The notes under the pieces: generated by a model
Told to the model about the DNA's origin: nothing
Database searches by the model: none
The model's input: the letters and a program-made list of their open reading frames with translations, nothing else
Origin: Bacteroidota bacterium
GTDB taxonomy: Bacteria > Bacteroidota > Bacteroidia > Chitinophagales > Chitinophagaceae
NCBI GenBank assembly: GCA_013288285.1
Contig: JABDCE010000020.1
Coordinates: 1 to 40,496, forward strand
DNA length: 40,496 nt
Direction of reading: 5' to 3'
Translations under genes and position numbers: made by a program
Part shown: positions 15,166 through 22,900 of the stretch, piece by piece
Layout: every line of letters starts with the position of its first letter
How positions within the stretch are numbered: position 1 is the stretch's first letter

Positions 15166-16830
15166 TCAGGCTATTTTTCTTTTCTGTTTACTGATAAATT
15201 CTTCAAATTGGGCAAGGCTGAAACTGCTGAGATTATGGTCTACCGTCAGCCCACCTTTTTGTGCTGACATTACGCCATAATATGTATCCTTATACCCGTC
15301 AACAGTATGGGCATCAGGGTCTACAGATAGCAATACGCCTTTTTCCATGGCATAGCTGATCCAGCGCCAGTCCATATCCAGCCGGCGGGGGTGTGCGTTG
15401 ATCTCTATGACCACATTGTGGGCCGCACAGGTATCTATCACTTCCTTATGGTCGAGCGGGTACCCTTTTCGCGACAGCAGCAATCTGCCGGTCGGGTGTC
15501 CCAATATAGCCGTATATGGGTTGCGGATGGCCGTCAGCACACGGTCCATAGCCTTTTCCTGGCTCATCTTCAGATTGCTGTGCACACTGGCTATCACCAG
15601 GTCAAAGGTATTAAGCACCTGTGCGCTATAGTCCAGGCTGCCATCGCCAAGTATATCTGATTCGATGCTCTTGAATATCCTGAACGGCGCCAGTTTTGCG
15701 TTAAGCGCATCTATTTCCTGGTGTTGCGCAGCTACCCTGTCAGGCTTAAGGCCTCCGGCATAAAATGCCGATTGCGAGTGGTCGCTCAGTACTAAGTATT
15801 CCAGGCCCATGGCTATTGCTGCCTTTGCCATTTCCGCTATCGTATGCACACCATCGCTCCAGGTAGAGTGAGAATGGATAATGGCCTTTATGTCAGAGGG
15901 CTGTATAAGCCGGGGCAGGTTTCCGGCCTTAGTCAGTATATCGCCCGTCTCACGCAGCATTGGTGGTACGAATGTGAGGCCATTGGCAGTGAATATCTCC
16001 TCTTCGGTCGCAGGGGTTTCTGGTATTGAGTAGCCGCTCTTAAACGCAGATATAAACTCCTCACTGGCGCTGGTAAGGAATAGCGTATGATAGAACTTAC
16101 TTTTATCCGTGGGGTAGAAGCGCAGCCTTGGCCGGCCAGGGATGCGCACCAGAAAGCTACTATCGGCCTCTTCAGTAGTAGTGCCTTCTATGGTACCGAA
16201 CTCGTTGATGAGGCTGTCTTTGTCCATGTCGGTCACGAGCTCTACATATTCAAGCGTTTCGGTCTGCCGCCGTATATCACCCGTGAGTGCAAACAACTGC
16301 CCGGGATGCCCTTTCTGCAATTGCTGTAGTACCGACAGCGCAAACGCCTCAGCTTCCGCCCATAGATGGAAGCCCTGGTTTTGCTGGAAGTAAACGATAT
16401 TCTGCAGTACAGCCTCCTGCGTTTTCGCGCCAAAGCCTTTCAGCGCCACCAGCCGGTTCTCATTGCAGGCATACTCCAGTTCTCCCAGCGACTCTATGCC
16501 CAGTTCTTTCCATATTACTGCTATCTTCTTGGGCCCCAGCCCTTTGATGTCCAGCATTTGAATGATGCCGGGCGGCGTGATGGCAATGAGGTCATCCAGT
16601 TGCTGTAGCTTTCCGGTCAGTTGTAGCTCGCGTATCTTCTTCCCCGTCGACTCCCCTATCCCTCTTTGGGCATACAATTCTCTGTCATTCATCCCCGCTA
16701 CCTCAGCCGGCAGCCGCTCTATATTGAAAGCCGCGCTCGCATATGACTTGGCTTTGAAACTGTTCTCGCCATGTATATCCATCAGCTTGGACAGCAGCGA
16801 GAAATGATCGGCTATTTCGTAATTGTTCAT
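15166..16830 (-). CDS. PolX-like protein: PHP nuclease with apparently dead polymerase domain
   Basis: 554 residues, about the length of bacterial PolX. The N-terminal ~150 residues carry the 8-kDa and helix-hairpin-helix parts (RGIGESTGKKI 56-66, IKGLGPKKI 95-103, LKGFGAKTQEA). The polymerase palm starts with TGDIRR (183-188), matching GSxRR, but the D-x-D that should follow reads EYVELV (194-199), and the third Asp position reads RPRLRFY (233-239). No catalytic Asp triad is visible. The C-terminal PHP domain is complete: H319/H321, D326, DH (350-351), E390, H417, GHPTGR (444-449), INAHPRR, D504 and H508. 3'-5' exonuclease or AP-site processing is therefore more likely than DNA synthesis. 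A -7 box precedes it. Confidence 0.82.
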   Translation of the reverse strand: MNNYEIADHFSLLSKLMDIHGENSFKAKSYASAAFNIERLPAEVAGMNDRELYAQRGIGESTGKKIRELQLTGKLQQLDDLIAITPPGIIQMLDIKGLGPKKIAVIWKELGIESLGELEYACNENRLVALKGFGAKTQEAVLQNIVYFQQNQGFHLWAEAEAFALSVLQQLQKGHPGQLFALTGDIRRQTETLEYVELVTDMDKDSLINEFGTIEGTTTEEADSSFLVRIPGRPRLRFYPTDKSKFYHTLFLTSASEEFISAFKSGYSIPETPATEEEIFTANGLTFVPPMLRETGDILTKAGNLPRLIQPSDIKAIIHSHSTWSDGVHTIAEMAKAAIAMGLEYLVLSDHSQSAFYAGGLKPDRVAAQHQEIDALNAKLAPFRIFKSIESDILGDGSLDYSAQVLNTFDLVIASVHSNLKMSQEKAMDRVLTAIRNPYTAILGHPTGRLLLSRKGYPLDHKEVIDTCAAHNVVIEINAHPRRLDMDWRWISYAMEKGVLLSVDPDAHTVDGYKDTYYGVMSAQKGGLTVDHNLSSFSLAQFEEFISKQKRKIA

Positions 16831-16861
16831 GACTGGAATGTGTGAGTGGTCTGTGTTGATT

Positions 16862-16869
16862 CAAAAGTA
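16862..16869 (-). promoter_or_regulatory. -7 box TACTTTTG, PolX-like gene
   Basis: The minus strand reads TACTTTTG, an exact TAnnTTTG match, 31 bases from the ATG at 16830. It serves the leftward PolX-TMTC pair. Confidence 0.5.
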
Positions 16870-16993
16870 GCAAAAGCCTGATTATCGCAGCCATAAAGCT
16901 TCCGTTTTCAAAATGATCTTAATATGCGCTGTGTCTTAACTTTTTGATTACATTATTTCATACACTTATCCTTCACTTTTGGATAATTAAAGA

Positions 16994-17001
16994 TACCTTT
17001 G
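16994..17001 (+). promoter_or_regulatory. -7 box TACCTTTG, hybrid kinase gene
   Basis: An exact TAnnTTTG match 55 bases before the ATG at 17057, with a TTTG at 16978-16981 that is closer than the usual -33 spacing. It is the best promoter candidate for the hybrid kinase and the acyltransferase gene behind it. Confidence 0.5.
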
Positions 17002-17056
17002 AAAGATATGTATATCATATATTGAGTACATTTAAAAAGTAAGCAGTGATCGATCT

Positions 17057-20000
17057 ATGCCGGCATCCGCGTTTTCATTCAGGCCCGAACAACTAAGCAG
17101 GATATTCCCTTATCATATCGTTGTCAGCAACGAACTGAAAATATCTTCTTTCGGAAGTTCACTGGCTACATTGCTGCCTATTGAAGAAGGACTGCCGTTT
17201 ACCCAATACTTTGAAATTAAAGGATTTAAAGAAGAAACGATCACTTTTAGCTTTTTCCGGCACTTTGCCGGGCAATCTATCCTGCTCAACATAAAAGGTT
17301 CTTCTGCGCCTGCACTACAGGGATATTTTGAATTTATCGACAACCCGGATCAGCTTTTGTTCATTGGTGGCCCCATATTGGTTGAACGTGACAATACAGA
17401 CCTGAACGATTTTGCTAAACGCGATTCTCTGATCGGAGCACTGAATTCACAAAAGGAAACCGGACAATCAGCAGAGGCAGTCAGAGAATTAATGGAGACC
17501 GTTGACCGGCAAAAAGACGCCATAAGGCAAAGCGAAAGTCTCTTAGCCCAACAGAAGCAACTGGAATACCAGTTAAAGGAGACGGCAAACAGACTATTCT
17601 TTCTGATAAAGAATCTGGATTCCGGTATAGTGGTAGAAAATAAGGACGAGAAAATAATACTGGCCAACGACAAATTCAGCACATTCCTGGGCATGACCCA
17701 GAACGCCGAAGAACTGATAGGTGTGAATTATACACTGGCTTCGAAACAAAATAAACATGTTTATAAATACCCGGACGAAGCAGTAGCGAGAATAGATATT
17801 ATTCTCGAACGTAAACAACCCGTGCTCAATGAACTGATAGCGCTTGAAGATGGGCGCTCTTTCAAACGGGACTATGTACCTATATTTTTAGACGGTAAAT
17901 ACGAGGGTCACTTATGGCAGTACGTTGATGTTACCGAGCAGATAAACGCGGAAAAGAAACTGGAAGAACAGAAAGTGTTTTATGAGAATGTGCTAAACAA
18001 TATCCCGGCGGATATCGTGGCCTTCAGCCCGGAGCACGAATACCTCTTTATCAATCCGATGGCGATGAAGGATAAGGAATTGAGAAAATGGATGATCGGT
18101 AAACGGGATGAGGATTTTGTGCTGTACCGCAACAAGCCGATGAGCATTGCAGAAGAACGGAGGGCTATATTCAATAAGGTTATAGAATCCAGGCGGCTAA
18201 ATAACTGGGAAGAGAAACTTATCCTTCCGGATGGCACAGTGGAATACCATTTGCGAAACATGTACCCGGTAATCAATGAGCACAATGAGGTGATCCAGGT
18301 GATCGGCTTCGGGCTTAACATCACCGACAGGAAGAAGATAGAAGACCAGGTAAAGCTGAATGAGAAAAGATACCGCGACCTCTTTAACTATAGCCAGGCA
18401 TTCATCTGCACGCATGACCTGAATGGCAAGCTGCTTACTGTAAACCCCGCTATTTGTGAACTGCTGGGGTATTCACAAAACGAGCTCACCGGCATGCAGC
18501 TTACTGATTTCATGCCTAAAGAGGATATTAAAAGCTTCTATACAGACTACCTCGAAAAAGTGATCAAGGAAGGTACGGCCACGGGCGTATTCAGAGTAAT
18601 AGGAAAGAAAAATAAACGATCGTTCCTGCTGTATAAAAATTTCACCGTCCACGAACAGAACTCTGAACCCTACATCATCGGTTTCTCGCAGGATATTACT
18701 GACCGTATAAAAACGGAAAAGGAATTACTGGCCACTAAAAAGGTGACTGAGGACTCCCATAAAGCAAAAGAGACGTTCCTGGCCAATATGAGCCATGAAA
18801 TACGTACCCCGATGACGGGCATACTAGGCATTGCCAATCTGCTCTCTAAAACCGGCCTCGACACACAGCAGCGAAAATTCACCAAGCTGATCTCGGAATC
18901 TGCCAATAACCTGCTGACTATAGTAAATGACGTACTGGATATAGAGAAAATAGCCGCGGGAAAACTGGACCTTGAATCTATTCCGTTCAAATTTGAAGAG
19001 AAGGTGTTCACTACTTTGCAATCATTCCAGTTTAAGGCGGAAGACAAGAACATAAACCTGCTCCTCAACAGCACGCTGCCAGACGACCTGGTAGTAATAG
19101 GCGACCCCTACCGCCTCAGCCAGATATTGAACAATCTGCTGAGCAATGCGCTGAAATTTACCACGGACGGCGATATCTCCATAAACCTCGATTATAAAAA
19201 GAGCGAAGCAGACAAAGTAACCATAGAGATACAGGTACAGGATACGGGGATAGGCATAAAGTCAGACAAGCTATCGCATATATTCAACCCGTTTGTGCAG
19301 GCGTCTGTAGATACCACACGTAAGTATGGAGGCACCGGCCTGGGCCTTACTATCTGCAAAAATCTGGTAGAAATGCAGGGAGGCCGCATCACTGTTTCGA
19401 GTAAGATAAATGAGGGTACGACCTTTTCATTCTATATCCCCTACGAGAAAGGAGATGCGTCCATGATACCGGACGAAGATAAGTCCGAGATCAACTATAA
19501 AGACTTACAATCCATACGGATACTGGTTGCTGAAGATGTGGAGCTGAACCAGTTCCTGGTAAGGCATATTCTGGAGGGATGGGGCTGCGAGGTAACCGTG
19601 GTGAGCAACGGGAAGGATGCGGTTGATAGCGTCAGCGCACACCATTTCGACCTGATACTGATGGACATACAAATGCCGGAAATGGATGGCATTACCGCTA
19701 CCAAGCTCATTAGGGCACTGAAGATCGCTGAGAAACCTGTGGTAGATAAATCAATGATCACCAAAAAGATACGCACCTTAAACGCCCGGGACAAATCATC
19801 GATTCCCATTATTGCGCTTACCGCAAACGCACTGAAAGGCGATGGCAACAAATACATGAGCATAGGCATGGACGGCTATATAACCAAGCCCTATACCGAA
19901 GAAAAGCTGTTTACTGTAATTAACCAGATCATAAAGACGAATGATACGCTAAGGCTGAAAATAACGCCGGGAAGTAAGAACCCGAATGAGACGCCCGCGA

Positions 20001-20353
20001 ATTATTATATACCGGCTGAAGTGAAGCTTTACGACCTGGCCATGATCAATACCATCGGGAAAGACGACCCTGCTTTTACCAAAAAGATCATTACCATTTT
20101 CCTGGATACAATGCCGGATGCCCTCAACAAATTAATGACTGCGGCAAACGAAAAGAATTATGAACTGCTGGGCAATCTGGCCCATAAAATGAAGTCGAGC
20201 ATAGATAATATGGGTATAGATTCATTGAAAGAGGTTATCAGGGACCTGGAGAAAACCACCACGGACAATGAACATACCAACGAGCAGATAGAAAAAGTGA
20301 ACACGACCATAAAAACAGTGATGACTCAATTAAAGGAATTAATCGAGAGCTAA
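17057..20353 (+). CDS. Hybrid sensor histidine kinase, HNOBA-like/PAS/HisKA/REC/HPt
   Basis: 1098 residues, no signal peptide or membrane segment. Residues ~10-125 resemble the HNOBA (heme-NO-binding-associated) fold: IFPYHIVVSNELKI, G-x-SL..LLP, LNIKG, LQGYFEFI and LLFIGGP. A coiled coil (~135-178) and three PAS domains (~180-297, ~305-425, ~435-550) follow. The HisKA phosphoacceptor is H580 (NMSHEIRTPM). The HATPase shows N696 in LNNLLSNALKF, DTGIGI and GGTGLGL. The receiver has E826/D827, D870 (LMDIQMPEMDG) and K944 (ITKPY), with a longer than usual insert at ~885-915. A C-terminal HPt domain has H1043 (NLAHKMKSS). This is an ArcB/BarA-like His-Asp-His relay that must hand its phosphate to a separate receiver. 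The acyltransferase gene starts 14 bases later, and a stand-alone receiver lies 0.9 kb downstream, tying it to the polysaccharide cluster. Confidence 0.88.
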   Translation: MPASAFSFRPEQLSRIFPYHIVVSNELKISSFGSSLATLLPIEEGLPFTQYFEIKGFKEETITFSFFRHFAGQSILLNIKGSSAPALQGYFEFIDNPDQLLFIGGPILVERDNTDLNDFAKRDSLIGALNSQKETGQSAEAVRELMETVDRQKDAIRQSESLLAQQKQLEYQLKETANRLFFLIKNLDSGIVVENKDEKIILANDKFSTFLGMTQNAEELIGVNYTLASKQNKHVYKYPDEAVARIDIILERKQPVLNELIALEDGRSFKRDYVPIFLDGKYEGHLWQYVDVTEQINAEKKLEEQKVFYENVLNNIPADIVAFSPEHEYLFINPMAMKDKELRKWMIGKRDEDFVLYRNKPMSIAEERRAIFNKVIESRRLNNWEEKLILPDGTVEYHLRNMYPVINEHNEVIQVIGFGLNITDRKKIEDQVKLNEKRYRDLFNYSQAFICTHDLNGKLLTVNPAICELLGYSQNELTGMQLTDFMPKEDIKSFYTDYLEKVIKEGTATGVFRVIGKKNKRSFLLYKNFTVHEQNSEPYIIGFSQDITDRIKTEKELLATKKVTEDSHKAKETFLANMSHEIRTPMTGILGIANLLSKTGLDTQQRKFTKLISESANNLLTIVNDVLDIEKIAAGKLDLESIPFKFEEKVFTTLQSFQFKAEDKNINLLLNSTLPDDLVVIGDPYRLSQILNNLLSNALKFTTDGDISINLDYKKSEADKVTIEIQVQDTGIGIKSDKLSHIFNPFVQASVDTTRKYGGTGLGLTICKNLVEMQGGRITVSSKINEGTTFSFYIPYEKGDASMIPDEDKSEINYKDLQSIRILVAEDVELNQFLVRHILEGWGCEVTVVSNGKDAVDSVSAHHFDLILMDIQMPEMDGITATKLIRALKIAEKPVVDKSMITKKIRTLNARDKSSIPIIALTANALKGDGNKYMSIGMDGYITKPYTEEKLFTVINQIIKTNDTLRLKITPGSKNPNETPANYYIPAEVKLYDLAMINTIGKDDPAFTKKIITIFLDTMPDALNKLMTAANEKNYELLGNLAHKMKSSIDNMGIDSLKEVIRDLEKTTTDNEHTNEQIEKVNTTIKTVMTQLKELIES

Positions 20354-20367
20354 TAACAAAAGCCGCT

Positions 20368-20985
20368 ATGTCTGTTGCAAGCACTATTAAAAGTAACCCC
20401 GCCTTAAAAAAGTTCGTTCACAGGATGCTGATCCCTAAGGGAGGGGCACGGCCAAGGCTTTGGGTACGGCTGTTCCTCAACAGGTTCTTTCATACCCGCA
20501 AGAAAGGTTCGTCCATATGTCGTCGCACCCGCATGGACGTGCTCCCGTTCAATAAGTTCGAACTGGGGGAAAGATCCGTGATAGAAGATTTTTGCACGAT
20601 CAATAATGGTGTGGGCAATGTGATCATAGGTGATAATACATTGGTAGGGATGGGCAATATAATTATCGGCCCCGTAACTATAGGCAATAATGTGATACTG
20701 GCGCAGAATGTAGTAGCCAGCGGACTCAACCATGAATATAAAGACCCCGCTGTGCCCATACGGATGCAGGACGTAACCACCGCACCTATTACCATTGAAG
20801 ATGACTGCTGGATAGCCGCTAATGTAGTAGTTACTTCCGGTGTAACGATTGGAAAGCACAGCGTGGTAGCGGCAGGATCAGTGGTTACCAAAGATATACC
20901 GCCATATTCCGTGGCCGCGGGCAACCCGGCAAAAGTGATAAAAAAGTATGACCTGGCTACCAAAGAGTGGATCAGGGCAACATAA
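20368..20985 (+). CDS. Hexapeptide-repeat acyltransferase
   Basis: 205 residues with left-handed beta-helix hexapeptide repeats from about 65 to 185 (VIEDFCTINNGVGNVIIGD, LVGMGNIIIGPVTIGNNV, WIAANVVVTSGVTIGKHSVV) and the usual closing segment AAGSVVTKDIPPYSVAAGNPAKVIKKY. The loop GLNHEYKDP carries the catalytic His of this CoA-dependent acetyltransferase group (WcaF/NodL/Vat type). The likely role is O-acetylation of a sugar residue in the polysaccharide made by the following genes. It is separated from the hybrid kinase stop by 14 bases and so is probably co-transcribed with it. The N-terminal 50 basic residues are not part of the helix. The acceptor is unknown. Confidence 0.85.
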   Translation: MSVASTIKSNPALKKFVHRMLIPKGGARPRLWVRLFLNRFFHTRKKGSSICRRTRMDVLPFNKFELGERSVIEDFCTINNGVGNVIIGDNTLVGMGNIIIGPVTIGNNVILAQNVVASGLNHEYKDPAVPIRMQDVTTAPITIEDDCWIAANVVVTSGVTIGKHSVVAAGSVVTKDIPPYSVAAGNPAKVIKKYDLATKEWIRAT

Positions 20986-21267
20986 ACAGCCCCAAACAGC
21001 AATATGCACCGGAACAAGTAGCCGGGAGCGTTAATTAAAAGATATTTTTTGAGTGTTTACTATCGATTCAGCGATTAAAGAATAATTTTGAAGGAGTATA
21101 ATTGCACAGAAACGTTTGGTTTTCCGTTTTTAAAAAAGGGAGTACATTTATTTTTTTAAATAAGCCGGTCAAAACTATTTATTGTACTTTGCAATTGATT
21201 ACTTTAGCTTTAGTCAGATCATGCCACACATTATGGTGGCTGCCGATTAAATGTAATTAATAAAATT

Positions 21268-21681
21268 ATGAACAATAATACCGTCCTTCAAAAAGTAATA
21301 GTTATAGAAGACGACTTTGCTATAAAAACATTACTCTGCGCTGTATTAGAATATAATTTTGTTGTTACTGCTTTTGAAAATGGAATGGAAGCCCTTTCTT
21401 ACATGCAACAAGGGAATGTGCCGGATGTGATCATCAGCGACCTCAACACACCTGAACTAAATGGCTACGACCTCCTTGTACAATTGAAAGCAAGCAATTT
21501 CTTCAAAGCCATCCCGGTCATTATCCTGTCTGGCGAGGAAGGATCACAAACAAGGATAAAATGCCTGGAAGCAGGCGCCGACGACTACATCGTAAAACCT
21601 TTCAACCCGCGCGAACTTGAAGTAAGGATAAATGTCATACTCAAACGATACGGTAAGTCATTGATCACCAAACGCTTTTAG
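21268..21681 (+). CDS. Single-domain response regulator of the polysaccharide cluster
   Basis: 137 residues, one receiver domain: E14/D15/D16 (VIEDDFA), phosphoacceptor D58 (IISDLNTPELNG), S88 (ILSGEEG) and K110 (YIVKPFNPRELEVRI). All key residues are kept. No output domain follows; the C-terminus ends with a basic tail (KRYGKSLITKRF). The next gene, a sugar-phosphate transferase with its own degenerate receiver, begins six bases after this stop, so the two are almost certainly co-transcribed. Its likely phosphodonor is the HPt domain of the hybrid kinase encoded 0.9 kb upstream, and its likely target the neighbouring transferase; both are inferences from position. Confidence 0.88.
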   Translation: MNNNTVLQKVIVIEDDFAIKTLLCAVLEYNFVVTAFENGMEALSYMQQGNVPDVIISDLNTPELNGYDLLVQLKASNFFKAIPVIILSGEEGSQTRIKCLEAGADDYIVKPFNPRELEVRINVILKRYGKSLITKRF

Positions 21682-21687
21682 TGAATT

Positions 21688-22875
21688 ATGGGTGTACCCG
21701 ACAGCAATTCAGGCATCATTGCGCTCTTGAATTTCAACAATTCAACGTTTGAAGTTATAAAGCGATGCGATATCGGGAAACGCCAGTTCCAGCTTTTTAA
21801 CAGCATTTACGATGTAGTAAAAGATTACGAACGGCTGAAGCTGAACGTAGTAGCCGTCATTTCTGAAAGCGAAGTGATGGGTGCTGCAGGTGTTTCGCTT
21901 TCGGAAGTAATGAAAAAAAAGGGCCTGCCGCATATCCCCTTCTTTCTTATATCACAAAAGCTGGACGCCAACCTTTCGCAGATATGCCTGCAGGCAGGCG
22001 TTGCCGATGTCTTCCTTACCCCGCTTTCAATACCCGACGTTGAAAAAAGGCTCAATTTCCTGTTTAAGCACTGGCGCTATCTGCATAAGGAAATAGACAA
22101 ACAGGAAGTAGCAGTTTATAAGACCCCTTTTCTGAAAAGGAGTTTTGACATCTTATTTTCCGGTTTAGCCCTTATCTGTTTATCGCCGCTCATTCTCATT
22201 GTTATCATCATAATGAAGCTGGAATCCAAGGGACCGGTCTTGTATTATTCTTACCGGGTAGGTACGGGCTATCGGGTCTTCAAATTTTACAAGTTCAGGT
22301 CCATGTTCATCGATGCCGACCAAAGGCTGAAAGACCTGAAACACCTGAATCAGTACAACTCGAATGATAAAACAGCCGATGACCCTGGCTCTATGTCTAT
22401 GTGCGAAGAGTGCAAAATAACCGGCAGCGCGTGCCGGAGTAAAGTTTATGCCGATAATGTGACCTGGTGTGAGAAGCAGTACCTCGATGTAAAAAAGCAA
22501 CAGGGCGACGCCGCATTCTTTAAACTGAAGAACGACCCCCGCATCACCAAAATAGGCAGGTTCATACGTAACTACAGTATAGACGAGTTGCCCCAGTTGT
22601 GGAATGTGCTGAAAGGCGACATGAGTATTGTGGGTAACAGGCCATTACCTTTGTATGAGGCTGAGAAACTGACTACCGATAAGTACGCGCCACGCTTCCT
22701 GGCCCCTGCAGGGCTCACCGGATTGTGGCAGGTAGAGAAAAGGGGTAAAGCCAAAATGTCGGAAGACGAAAGACTATTGCTCGATAACACTTATGCCGAG
22801 AATCATAGTTTCTGGTATGATATAGGGTTGATCCTGAAAACCATACCGGCATTGTTTCAGAAGGAAAATGTATAA
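21688..22875 (+). CDS. Phosphoglycosyl transferase with N-terminal pseudo-receiver
   Basis: 395 residues. Residues ~150-395 are a monotopic phosphoglycosyl transferase (PglC/WbaP type): membrane helix 155-176, FKFYKFRSM (198-206), the catalytic D299/E300 pair (SIDELPQLWNVLKGDMS), GNRPLP and the GLTGLWQVEKRG end. It should transfer a sugar-1-phosphate from a nucleotide sugar to undecaprenyl phosphate, the first step of polymer synthesis. Residues ~10-130 align along their length with the adjacent receiver (VVAVISESE with DVIISDLN, HIPFFLISQ with AIPVIILSG, GVADVFLTPLSIPDVEKRL with GADDYIVKPFNPRELEVRI). The phosphoacceptor Asp is replaced by E60, the Lys by T111, and the N-terminal Asp pair is absent, so it is a pseudo-receiver. 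An insert with C239, C242, C249 and C261 lies inside the transferase domain and may bind metal. Confidence 0.85.
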   Translation: MGVPDSNSGIIALLNFNNSTFEVIKRCDIGKRQFQLFNSIYDVVKDYERLKLNVVAVISESEVMGAAGVSLSEVMKKKGLPHIPFFLISQKLDANLSQICLQAGVADVFLTPLSIPDVEKRLNFLFKHWRYLHKEIDKQEVAVYKTPFLKRSFDILFSGLALICLSPLILIVIIIMKLESKGPVLYYSYRVGTGYRVFKFYKFRSMFIDADQRLKDLKHLNQYNSNDKTADDPGSMSMCEECKITGSACRSKVYADNVTWCEKQYLDVKKQQGDAAFFKLKNDPRITKIGRFIRNYSIDELPQLWNVLKGDMSIVGNRPLPLYEAEKLTTDKYAPRFLAPAGLTGLWQVEKRGKAKMSEDERLLLDNTYAENHSFWYDIGLILKTIPALFQKENV

Positions 22876-22900
22876 ACCAAACAGTCCCGTATAACGAACC

